From Clusia tigrina (Eukaryota > Arthropoda > Insecta > Diptera > Clusiidae): a DNA stretch of 64,000 nucleotides. The stretch is taken from contig OV050030.1 in the NCBI GenBank assembly GCA_920105625.2, positions 427,396,240 to 427,460,239 of the forward strand, given 5' to 3'. The translations under genes and the position numbers were made by a program. Positions within the stretch are counted from its first letter, which is position 1, and the number at the start of each line of letters is the position of its first letter. Shown here one piece after another: positions 33,381 to 44,800 of the stretch. The notes below the pieces were generated by a model. It was given only the letters and a program-made list of their open reading frames with translations, did not search any database and had not been told where the DNA came from.

Positions 33381-34748
33381 TAAATATACAATTACTGTTG
33401 AATGTATTCTTTTCCTACTGGGTGCCTCTGCGAGTATTCACATTCACATGACTGTGCTGTTGAGTACGTGTGTTTGTTCTACTTTGTTAGTCGTGGCTGT
33501 TGTTGACGTTGTCTTCGTTGTTGTTGTTGTTGTAGTTGTTGTGGCTGTGTTTGTTGTTGTTGTGACTGTGGATGTATTTGTTGTTGTTGTGGCTGTGTTT
33601 GTTGTTGCAACTGCGCCCACACAGCTTCGGCGCTTTGTTGGTCTCTGTTTATTTTGAGTTGGCGTCTTGTGCTGCTGCTCTTTGTTTGCCGTGCTCCGGT
33701 GTGGGAGTTGTGCAGCGGGCAATAAGATGTCGCCAATAAATTGAAAGTTACTCGTATTTCCAAGGAAGGCCAGGATGAAGTGGAGTGTTACAATTCATAA
33801 CTTTAGGTTAAAGCAAAAATACAAATGTGTGTTTAAAAGGGCAGGCAACGACTTCATTCACACAAATTTCCCACTGTCTCAGTAGAGTGAAGTAAGACTC
33901 CTGCAGCACATCATGATTTAGACTAGTTTGAATGCACTAAGGCACTAAGAAGGGAACATCTCCAGATCCATTTGTAAGAACTCTGCAAAAACAATCTCAA
34001 ATTACAAAAACACGTGATTCCATCGGGTAGCTGAGTTTCTGAGTGCTTCCCCCAATCGCTCAAGAAATTCGTTAAAAATCTGACCATGAATGATTCACGA
34101 GCCTACTTCAATCCGCTTCAAATGCGAAGCAGTAATCCACACCATAATGCTGAAGAATATTGGACCCCTAATAATAATTTAGCTTTAGTAGTTGGCCCCA
34201 TGGCCGACACTGCGACCTAAAATATCTTTTTTGTCATATTGGACCCCTGCTTGAGCTTGTGTTGCACATCTCAAATTTCATCCGCTAAATTTCGAGCAGG
34301 ACTTTCGTGCACGTTCCCGCCCCACTCGCCAGGTGCCATTAACACTTTCGGCTGTTCTCAGCTGCTCTTTGCGGTGCGGCTTGTTTAGCTCAATTATGGT
34401 CAATTGCCAGTGTTTATGCCAGCAGTCAGGAGAGTGGAGTGGCCGCTTGGCAACTTCAGCGTCCACGGAAGCAGCGCTAGCAGAACAACGAAGCAAATGG
34501 AACAAAATTAGGAGCCGCGGTGTTTTCAAACGAAATTATAATTGGAATACCACAATGCAGGTGGTGCGAACAACAACAACAACAACAATCACAACCGCAC
34601 CAAGAATGAACATGCGCAACAACAACCAGAAAAATGTTATCAGAGCATCGCCAGCCGAGATAAGACTCCGTCACTGAGACGCACGGAAATTAATTAAAAA
34701 CCAAAAAGAACAAAACAAAAATCGGGCAATCAAATGGAAAATAATGTT
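33381..34748. other. Non-coding DNA downstream of lysozyme-like gene 1
   Basis: A long GTT-type repeat at 33483-33610 gives Val-rich or Gln/Thr-rich frames. The rest, including 34278-34677, has short frames on both strands and no family match. Confidence 0.4.
33483..33610. repeat. GTT/GTG low-complexity tract
   Basis: Interrupted TTG/GTT triplets, the complement of a CAA/CAG tract. Confidence 0.85.
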
Positions 34749-35377
34749 TTAATATCTATCTCTGAACCAGCGATACGCGGACAGGGTGTGTATATTGCAG
34801 GCTATGCCCAAATTGGGTAAATTCTGTGTGTTGCGGCAGGAAGTGTTCCAGCCCTGCCAGTGCTTGAAGCCGTCCCGCTCGAATATCCTCTTCGCACAGT
34901 CGACATCGTCGTCAATGTTGTCGTTGATGAAATCTGTCCAAGTAAATAAATACACAAAAGAGTTATTCCGTTTGAATATCATTGGAAGCCCTCCCACGCA
35001 CCTTCGCACTTCTTGTTGCACAAGCCTCCCTTGCGCCCCGGGCGACACCAATCTTTGCTGCTTATCTGAAACAGGCCGTAATTGTTGCTCCCGTTTGCCT
35101 TCTGCGTCACCTTCTGGGTATCCAAGCGGCTTTCATGTTCGATCATGCAGATCCCTAAAGACAAAGATCCTCGTTATTAACAGCTGCTCCTGCAGTTCCT
35201 CACAACTCACTTTCACTTACAATTGGACAGAAACGTCTTGCTGAACTGGTACTTCTGGAGCAATTCCCGAGACAACTCGCAGCGCATGAATGTTTTGCTC
35301 TCCACTACAGCACCGAAATGCCCAAACCAGCAAAGGAGCAGCAGTCTAGTGAGCAAAATTCCATATGGTAGGTGCAT
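34749..35377 (-). CDS. C-type lysozyme-like protein 1 (three exons, 164 aa; catalytic Asp replaced by Asn)
   Basis: Exons are 35221-35377, 35002-35154 and 34749-34933, with GT-AG introns in phase 1 both times (157, 153 and 185 nt, summing to 165 codons). The start MHLPYG gives a hydrophobic signal peptide ending near VVES. The mature protein begins KTFMRCELSRELL, as in glycosyl hydrolase family 22, and has the eight expected cysteines (MRC, WIC, DWC, GLC, KKC, VDC, TSC, IAC). The catalytic Glu is present in ICMIEHES. The second catalytic residue, Asp in the usual STDYG motif, is Asn here (NGSNNYGLFQ). The C-terminal tail after the last Cys is about 15 residues, longer than in the second gene, and basic/aromatic. 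The protein is secreted; classic muramidase activity is doubtful. It lies in the same orientation as gene 2, 6.5 kb away. Confidence 0.9.
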
Positions 35378-35425
35378 CTTGGAACATCTGTGAATAGAGG
35401 ACGAATAATTTAAAGTCAAGACTAG

Positions 35426-35433
35426 AACTGAGA
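35426..35433 (-). promoter_or_regulatory. Possible initiator of lysozyme-like gene 1
   Basis: TCTCAGTT about 50-56 bases upstream of the start codon resembles the insect TCAGT initiator. It is suggestive only. Confidence 0.25.
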
Positions 35434-35780
35434 CGGCAGTTTAGAGCCGAAAGTTTAATTAAAATAAACACGTCACTTGGAGATTCCCTGGCCTGGAGCT
35501 GGTCAGAACACGCTCTTGTAAAGTAATCTCCGCCGCGTTCTCTTCGCCAGTCTCTGCTCGCTCAGCGGGCTTACACTAAAATGTCTCTTATAATGGAACA
35601 ACAACAACAACACAGACCGAAGTCGCTTAACTAAGTGAGTTGAAATTTGCTCGCTTATTGGACTGAGCGACTGGAACTTCGGTGCAAGCTCGGAAGTTGC
35701 TCATAGAAAATGATCAATTTGGCAGCCCAGTTTTTGGCACCGCTGCCAACTTTCTACCAATCATGAACTAAACGCCTCAG

Positions 35781-36014
35781 CAGAGAACACAGAGAAAGGA
35801 AAGTATTTTTCGCTGCCAGCGTCCGTAGCGGACACACCACGATTTGGAGTGGATTCACCACGATTTGGAGTGGATTCACCACGATTTGGAGTGGATTCAC
35901 CACGATTTGGAGTGGATTCACCACGATTTGGAGTGGATTCGTGTAGAACGTCCGTCTGTTTTATTTCGCTGCTTTGCCGTTTGACTTTTAAGTTTCCTTT
36001 CTCTGTGTTCTCTG
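35781..36014. mobile_element. hAT-like MITE, copy 4, with 21-bp minisatellite
   Basis: Perfect 22-bp terminal inverted repeats begin CAGAGAACACAGAGAAAG. The exact 8-bp target duplication CGCCTCAG flanks it at 35773-35780 and 36015-36022. Inside are about five units of ACCACGATTTGGAGTGGATTC (35838-35940), between unique arms that match copy 2 in reverse (GCTGCCAGCGTCCGTAGC; CGTCCGTCTG; GCTTTGCCGTTTGAC). There is no coding capacity. The 8-bp duplication and CAG...CTG termini fit a non-autonomous hAT element; P-like is the alternative. Confidence 0.93.
35838..35940. repeat. 21-bp minisatellite inside the MITE
   Basis: Nearly five tandem copies of ACCACGATTTGGAGTGGATTC, almost invariant apart from the edges. 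Copy 2 carries three more variable units. Confidence 0.95.
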
Positions 36015-36022
36015 CGCCTCAG

Positions 36023-39000
36023 TAGCAACGGAAGAGGGTGGCAAATCGGGTACGGCATTAATTAACTTCTGAATTGGAGATAACCTGAACAACCCAGGCT
36101 TTGCACCGACTCTAACTGTAATATCCCACACTGCTCTGGGCCTTCCCCAGTTTTAATTACATGTGCGGCTCATATACAAGCTCTGCTTTTGATTCCGTTG
36201 ATCATTTTACGAACATCCCATAAATTTTGTAGGGGTTAAATTGCTGTGTCGGTTATGGTATTATGTAGATGAGCTCTCTACAATCAGTCGTGACGATAGA
36301 TGAGATTACTGCGGACAACTTCTCTATAGACACAATCTTGCTCCCAGTAAGTAAGACTGGAATAGTTCTAATTTTGTGTTGAGCGAAAGGTAATGGAGCC
36401 CGGAATGGTTGAGTTCGGCAATGACCTTGTACCAGTGAGTGATCTATAACTTTTCCCAGGGGGACATTTGAAATTGCCTTTTTTGGAGTATGTTTTATTT
36501 TGTACTTTTTTCTTAGAGTTCTCTGGAAATTTTCAGCTAACTTTCAAGTCCGGTTCTGACTCAACCTGATAAAAAATTCAATTTTAATAGTTTCAATTGA
36601 TCAATTATTGGTCAGGACAAATTTGCCTATTTCAGGGGATAAAGGCTTCGGTTCTTTAAGTGGAGGACCCCATTCAAGTAAAGGGTCTGTTTTCAGTGAC
36701 CTATCAATCAGTTTAGAAGATGTAGCTTCAAACTTCTCGACATGGAAAAGGAAAATTAAATGATATATATATATATACTCTCTGAGAAGGAATCACGGAG
36801 AGAACCACAAATGAAAGTACGAATTATTGAAACAACCAACACTCGCAGAAACTCAATTCAACAAGAACAATTTCATGCACTTCACTCGCAACATACGCCT
36901 CCATAGGATCATAAACGAGCAATGTTCGAGACCTCTGATGTCTCTGATGCACTTCCCAGCACTTTCGTAGAAAAAACCTACCATAGATTTAGAACTATAT
37001 TCTGAAGAGCACACCAGAAATATAAAATGGAAAGTCAACTTCAGTGGCCATGAACTGCGTACCTAAACTAAATTTGGGAGTCTCACTGGCGGCTGTTAAC
37101 AAGCGACAATGACTCCCTGGAGCACAAGAAGCCATCGTTGAAAAAATACTCCTACTACACTTGTGTATGAAGGATTGAAAATTAACGTGCCACAAGTTGA
37201 GGGATTAATGTAATGAGCGTAGGGTGCAGAGACGTCACTAAAACCATACATCAATTACTTTGACTAATTTTACTGGTTTTTTGTTCAAATCTCCTCAAAG
37301 TTAGGAGTAATTTAGCGGCAAAGGCACAACAAACTTGTTATGGCAGTTATTCCCAACATCTTCAATGGCGCAGCGGTTCCCAACTGTTTTGTGTTTCAAT
37401 TAAATTTTAGGTGTTGGAGGGCTTTTTGATTAAGTACTCGTACTTTGCTTCATTTTAGTAGAGATAAAAGAAAGTTTAGTTGAAGAGATAAAAGAAATAA
37501 GTTGAAGAGATAAAAGAAATTAGAGGTATAGACTTCGTTGCGGTTACTTAGGTATACTCACACGCCCACTTCCCACTTGTGTTTAAGACTGGAAATAAGA
37601 CTTCTGGGAGACAATAGATTCATTTCATTGAAATTTGTATGAAGCCGAGACGCAATATCCGTGGTGGAATTTGGTCCTCCAACACACCCACTTTTAGGAC
37701 GCCCACTTGTGTCAATACGATGACGATCATCATCATATCCAAGCACTGAGAGCTCAAATCGCGAAAATATGGGTTTAATGAAATCACTGGTAATTGTTGT
37801 TGTGTGGGAGCTACGCTTATGGAACACGCTGTGCATTGGGATATGGCACTGAGCAATTTATCAAACCACTATTTTCACTGTTTGAACTCTCTATATATAT
37901 TGTTTGCTCAGTGGTTCAAGTCATGGTCTGTACAGACGATGATATATGAAGCCAGTGAGAGAAGAGAGTAAATGGGATGCATTTGATTGGCTTTGTCGCT
38001 TCGGCTTTTGGAGAAAAGGACATGATTTATTGTACTCAAATATGAAGTAATTTTTGTAAGCATGGCTAACAATTCAATATTGGAAATATTCCACTATTAC
38101 AGAAAATTGTTCCTATACCTTGTATGTAAAAGGCCCTATCCAAAAAAATTTTATTATCAACTTCTCAAATTGGGATAAGGAAAAATCCTTGGACATTTTG
38201 TTTCAACTCACAAATTAGTTTTAGTTTAAAAATTCTTCGATTCCTTGTGCACTATTTTTCAGGGTTTGAAATAACAAATCTGTAAATCGGTAAATCCAAT
38301 GGAAAATAAGTTATTTCCATTATTGAATTATCACATTTATTTAGAGACATTTTTATACAATGAACAACTCAATCTTAATTCTTCTGTTTAAGTGACAAAA
38401 TCATAACTTGTCACTGAAAGATTATATTTACGCTAAGCACGATATTCTCGTATATATACCGATATTTCAGCCAAATCAAAGCAGGTTGACATTGCAAATA
38501 TTCCGCAACATCGCAACTTGTGCAAGTTTGGGAAACCCTGCAGCACAATTTGAATATTATATGTAAACACGTACAATTTCAAGAGAACTACATTCAAATT
38601 AGACTCGAAAACAATACTCATCAAAAATCCGCCCACATATTTACGTTTACGAGCCAAAGAACATTGTTAGCGGTCAGTTTATGCGAACGCAAAAAGACCA
38701 GAAACGGAATAATTTGGTTTAATTTAACAAACGAAACCTTTGTTGTTAAAAATTTCAAGGTTAGGTGAAGCAGTTTGACGCAATGTTCTACGCAAATTGA
38801 GCCCAGTGGAGCTGGACGTGGTTGACAAAGTCCTGCGGTGTGCACAATACCGTGAAAGTTGTTGACAAAAATTCCCAAACAAAATCGTTTACCACTCCCG
38901 GCGAATACACTCACTCGGAAAGGCCCGGAAGGGGGCTGAACTCTTACCCACAAGACGTGGACCCGATTGCAAAGCAACACGTAATGAGGGCGAGTCGACG

Positions 39001-41871
39001 ACAGCAACCGCAGCGGTGGCGGAGAGCACCGCCAAGAAAATCACCGAGTCACAAAGCCAGAAAATCACAATTAAAAATTTGCACCTGTCGCAGAGTGCAG
39101 CGCGCTTCTGTGTCGCGGGAAGCACGCGATTGTTTTATTTATTTGCGTATTTTTATTGACGCGTATTTTGCTGAAACCGATCGCGCTCCAGCGATCGACG
39201 CGATGCATAACACGCTTGCTGGCTGCCTGACCCCAAATCAACAACTGAGGCGCAAATGAAAATGTTTCTGGTTTGTTTGTTGTTGTCGCGTTTCATTGTA
39301 CAACAAACAAAACAGCTACCGCACAATGAAGGGGTGGCTGGGGAGGTGATAACGTGTTACTACCTTTCTATCGAAACCGCTCAATCGATCGGTTGATCTG
39401 CGGCAACGTGTTCTTTGGATCGCAGCCAAAAGCCGAGCTGCGCTCTCCGCCTGCTTTGCATCAACTGCTCAGTGTTTGAGCGCGTTGCGCTCTCCCTCAC
39501 TCTTGCCTGCTCTCTGCCTGCGGTTGTTTGGCAGCCGTTTTAGATGCTGCTTAATTATAATTGATGGTGGTGGAATACTAATTGACAAACAAGACTCAAC
39601 ATGACTTTTACATCAGCAGACACAACACAGCCAGACAAATAGTGAGGCAAGCCGGGGGGCAGAGGCGCCGACAACTCTGTTAGTAAACAAATTCGTATCT
39701 TATCAGTCGCTCATGTGCAGTGTAGCGATCGTTATCACCAAACGGGACGGACGAGCGTACTGATATTTACCGCCAACAACACACACACCCAAACAGAAGA
39801 GTACGTACGCAATACAAGCCGGAGTGATTGATAAGTACCTGAAACGCAGAGTTAATCCAGAAAAATCAGCAGAATTTTCAAAAGCGCTGCTTTGAGCCTT
39901 CAATGAGTAAATACAGGTACACAGTTTATACCAGGTTTATACTTTTCGGTCCCTCTCTGCACTTCTAAAGACTTCAAACTGACACAATTTTCTTCTCATT
40001 TCTCTCTCTCTCTCTCGCCAATAAATTCAAGAAATCTGCGTTCAAAAATGATCTTAAGAGTGGTCAAATGCTGGAATAGTAAATTCAACTGAATCGCAGA
40101 CAATGCTCTGAAAAGGTGCAGAGTGACATAACGCGGAAACGGCAGCAGAAACAGAATCCAGTACATTTGCAACAGAAACAGAAGCAACAATCGAATTAGT
40201 AACAGCATATATACAGAATTTAACGACAGAAAACGAGCGTTTGGCGACAGAGCAGAAAAAAACTCATCGTGAGTTCTTTTTGGGGCAGAAAGCGACAGAA
40301 AATAAGAAAGTAATTATTGGTGCTAGCGACATAAAAGCTTTTTAATGAATTAAGACTTTAATAATTATGATTTGTCATAAATGTATTTTAACAATTGGTA
40401 AATTTGTTTCCAATATACAATTCCATATACACAATTTCTTAACTTTATTCGTAAAAGTAAACTTCGAGGACAACAGAGCTTCCCAGCAGCAATTGGGACA
40501 TTTTTCCTTAGGACATTCAGTGTCAAATATTTCTATTTAAATGGATATGAATAAAAATTTGAATGAGAATAAGTTGTCAATCATATGACAATAATTGTGT
40601 GCCTATTTGATTGTGGTATTTACAGGTTAGGAAATGAAATGGTAGCTTATGTTCCCTGAGCTTGTTCTCAAAGCCTAAGAACACGCTGCATACAATTCCT
40701 CTTCACTTTACATATTCAATTCTTTTTCCAAGTCCGCGCTGTCATTTATTTACCTTTTCAATAAATATAATGACAAAATTCTTCATACAACAAATACAAT
40801 TTTACATAATTTTCTTAAGAATTTTGTTTCTATCTCTGTGTCTGTTTCTGTGAGTGCACGAGCAACGCAAACAGAAACAGAATTTACTCCAGAAATAATC
40901 ATCTTCAGTTCTGTTTCTACTGCCGTTTCTGTTTTAAGTCACTTTCAACTTTAAGACAAGTTTTTCCACCTCTAGGTAAGTAGCTCCAAATGGCTGGACC
41001 TTTGGAAGGGTTTCTGACTTGTGCCTCATGCGGTATCATAAGGAGTCAATGATAGTTTAAGTACCTATCCTGGTATAGCGGTCGCACTTAGGCCATCATT
41101 GACACTTTGTAATATCGCACAAGTCCCAAACCCATCCAAAGGTAGAGCCATTTGGAGCTTTTAATACAGCAATTGATGGAGCTTATCTTCTTATTTGGAA
41201 TATCTCCCAAAGAATCCAGAAAGTGGTCACCCAGAAAAGGGCGTATCCTTCTAGACAGCACCGGACATGTGTCCCAGACAGTTCTGTATTCAGATCTGTC
41301 CCTGTTCGTTCCGCGAGCCGGAACACGCGCCACTCTCGCGGTGCTCGCGGTTTGCACTTTCCGGTTCACCTTCGACGTTTGAGTTTTGTTTACAATGCCG
41401 ACGTGAAAGCGCGGATTTACCCGTGCCACCGCTTCTTCGAATCAAGCCTTATCAGCTTGCGCCGCATCCAGCCCCCCTCCCTGCGCCTTCCAGCAAAACA
41501 TTCAACTACACATGAAGAAGAATTGATAATCGTTTAAAAAATATATTTTTGAATAATTATTCGGCGTATTCAAGTTAATATTAAGAAATGCATTCATTAA
41601 GCTTATCTCCTTAGGAGGAGTCCCACTACAATCAACGTAAAATTTTCGCTACTTAAACTCGATTAAAAATAATGTTTGTATGTAGAAAATATTCTCATTT
41701 TAAATGCTGCCCGATTTCCAAGAATTTCCATTAAAAATATCACCAAGTTCCAATGAAGAAGAATTTTGTATGAGTCGAGATTGTGTAAATCTGGTGTGAT
41801 GTGAATGCGCGCGCTCCTCTGTGTGGGGCCAATAGTTCCCAAAAACCACCCAGTCCAAGTCGCACATGCAC
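36023..41871. other. Intergenic DNA between the lysozyme-like genes
   Basis: I see no supported coding exon. An (AT)n run is at 36763-36776. Short direct repeats AGTTGAAGAGATAAAAGAAA lie at about 37478-37520. A richer region at 38800-39560 (GC-balanced; GAGCGCGTTGCGCTC inverted repeat at about 39479-39493) could be a promoter or a 5' exon. Bases 40000-40950 hold repeated CAGAAACAGAA-type words. The frames at 38822-39259 and 41088-41537 overlap on both strands. Confidence 0.4.
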
Positions 41872-44800
41872 TCAGCACCTGGAGACGTCGGGCAATGTCC
41901 GGCCACGGCATTTGTTCACCCAACCCGGCCAAGCCTGGAAGCCGTGGCGATTGAAGATCTGCATGGCGCAACGAGAGTCGTCGGAAATTTCATCGTTCAG
42001 GAAATCTAGAAAAAAATTATAAATAAAAGAATTTCAGTTGTAAATGTTGCATGAGTGGGTGAAAGGAGGAAGGGGTGGTAGCTATAGTGGGGTAGATATA
42101 GTGGGGTAGTGGGCGGGGTTAGACGAGCTTGACAATAGTGAAGCAGGCAGCTATGATTGAGTAATATGGTTCGCTGTTAATCAACATGCGATTTAGTGGG
42201 TGTAGGGGAGTATGTGCCTTGGGGTGACGAAACCAACCTTCGCATTTAATGTTGCATATGCCGCCCTTGCGTCCCTTGCGGCACCAGTTCTTGCTGTTGA
42301 TCTGCAGAAGGAACAATCAAAAATGTTAGTATTAAATAAGTCAAATTAAATAAATTATACTTGTATCAAATTTTGAAAAGAGAGGGTGAGAAAGGTGAAA
42401 AAATAGAGAGAGAGAGAGAGGGAGGGAGAGAGAAAAAGATAAAGAGGGGACTAAGGTGAATGAAAGAGTGACTGTGAGGGAGATAAGGTGAAATAGACAG
42501 AGGGAAATAAGGTAAAAGACAGATAAATAGAGAGAAAGATAGATAAGATGAGAGAAGGAATAGAGAGGGATACGATGAAAGAGATAGAGAGAGGGAGGGA
42601 TATAAATAATGTGAAACAGCGAGTGAGAGAGAGGCAGATAATATGAAAGCGAGAGGGAGATAAGGTGAAAGACAGATAAATAGAGAGAGAGAGATAAGAT
42701 GAAAGAGAGAGAGATAGAGAGATAAGATGAAAGAGAGAGAGAGATAGAGAGAGAGTGAGGGATAGTATGAAAGAGTTAGAGAAATAGAGAGAAGGAGTTA
42801 ATGGGAGATAAGATAAAAGAGATAAAGAGAGAGAGGGATATAAATAAGGTGAAAGAAAGAGTGAGAGGGAGGGAGATAAGGTAAAATAGATACAAGGAAA
42901 CAAGGTGAAAGACAGAGAGATAGAGAGAGATATAGAGATAAGATGAAAGAGATAGAGAGAAAACGATAAGATGAAAGATATAGAGAGAGGGAGAAAGAGT
43001 AAGAGAGAGATAAGATGAAAGAGATAAAGAGAACAAGGAAATAAGGTGCAAGACAGAGAAATATAGAGAGAGAGATAAGATAAAAGACATAGAGAGAGTG
43101 AAGGATAATATGAAAGAGTTAGAGAAATAGAGAGAAGGAGAAAGAGTTAGTGGGAGATAAGATGAAAGAGATAAAGAGAGGGAGGGATATAAATACGGTG
43201 AAAGAGAGAGTGAGAGTGTAAAATAGATACAGGGAAATAAGGTGCAAGACAGATAGATAGACAGAGATGTAGAGATAAGATGAAAGAGATGGAGAGAAAG
43301 GGATAAGCTGAAAGATATGGAGAGAGGGAGAAAGAGTTAGGGGGAGATAAGATGAAAGAGATAAAGAGATGAAATAGAGAACAAGGAAATAAGGTGAAAT
43401 ACTGAGAAATATAGAGAGAGAGATAAGATAAAAGACATAGAGAGAGAGAGTGTGAGGGATAATATGAAAGAGTTAGCGAAATAGAGAGGGGGAGAAAGAG
43501 TTAGTGGGAGATAAGATGAAAGAGATAAAGAGAGGGGGGTATATAAATAAGGTGAAAGAGAGAGTGAGAGGGAGGGAGATAAGGTAAAATAGGCAGAGTG
43601 CAACACAGATAGATAGAGAGAGATATAGAGATAAGAGATAGAGAGAAAAGGATAAGATGAAAGAGTTTCGAAGAGAGAGAGAGAGAGAGAGACAGAAAGA
43701 AAGGGAGAAAGAGAGGAAGGGATATAAATAATGTGAAACATCGAGTGAGAGAGAGGGTGATAATATGAAAGAGAGAGGGAGATAAGGTGAAAGACAGATA
43801 ATAGAAAGAGAGAGAGACGGAGATAAGGTGAAAGAAAGATAATAGAGAGAGATAAGATGAAAGAGAGGGAGAACATTAAAGAGGAGAAAGATTTAGGGGG
43901 GAGGTAAGATGAAAGCGATAAAGAGAGGGAGCAAAATAAGGTGAAAGAGAGAGTTAGAGGGAGGGAGATAGGCTGAAAGTGAGAAAGAAAGAATGAGATC
44001 AGATGAAAGAGATAAAGAGAGGGAGGGATACAAATAAGGTGAAAGAGCGAGTGAGAGGGAGGGAGATTAGATGAAAGAGAGAAGGAAAGAGGGTGATAAC
44101 ATGAAAGCGAGAGAAGTTGATATTTCATATAGAGAGTTAATAAATAACCCAATGGTGAAATTTATGAAGCTGTATGAAACGTCATCGATGATTTCTGCAG
44201 GATATTGTCGGAGAAATTCGAAGTACTCCCAATGTACTCTCTTTGGAGAAGAGTACCTGCGGATACTTGGGTTTCTTCTTTGCATAATGATGAAGAACGA
44301 GTCCACAGAACAGAAAAGTTGTGATATGGAAAAAATCACCCCAGAATCATAAAAAATCATCCATTATATAATTAGGAACTTTTCCATAGCTTTACGAAAT
44401 AATTTTAAGTAATCTAATCTTAAAGAGAAATCTTTTCAGTTAAAAGAGATTCTCGTATAAAGCAAAAGCAATTCCCCTTCGCTAAGAGAAGAATCTTCGC
44501 ACTTTCTTTCTACTATAGAAAGTAGGCATTTCGGAACTTAGTTTGCAGCCACTTACCTGAAACAGTCCGTAGCTGACGCTTTGGTTGGGCAGTTGCATAA
44601 CTTTTGAAGTACTTCGACCGCTTTCATTTTCCACAAGGCAGACCCCTGGAAACAAACAAGAATTGGTGTAAAAGATGCTTCAGTAACATATTCAGAAGTC
44701 TGTGTTAATGCACGTAGAAAAAACCACTGAAATGCGTTCTGGAATTGAGTCAAAACTATGAAGTCGTAGAAGAGCAGTGTTGGAAAAAGAACTGTTGATG

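Noticed and set aside
33444..33763. Polyglutamine/polythreonine protein
   Set aside because: It comes from the GTT/GTG tract at 33483-33610 read on either strand.
42451..44152. Long minus-strand frames rich in Leu and Ser (up to 271 codons)
   Set aside because: They are translations of the polypyrimidine strand of the GA-rich intronic array; residue composition and periodicity follow the DNA repeat.
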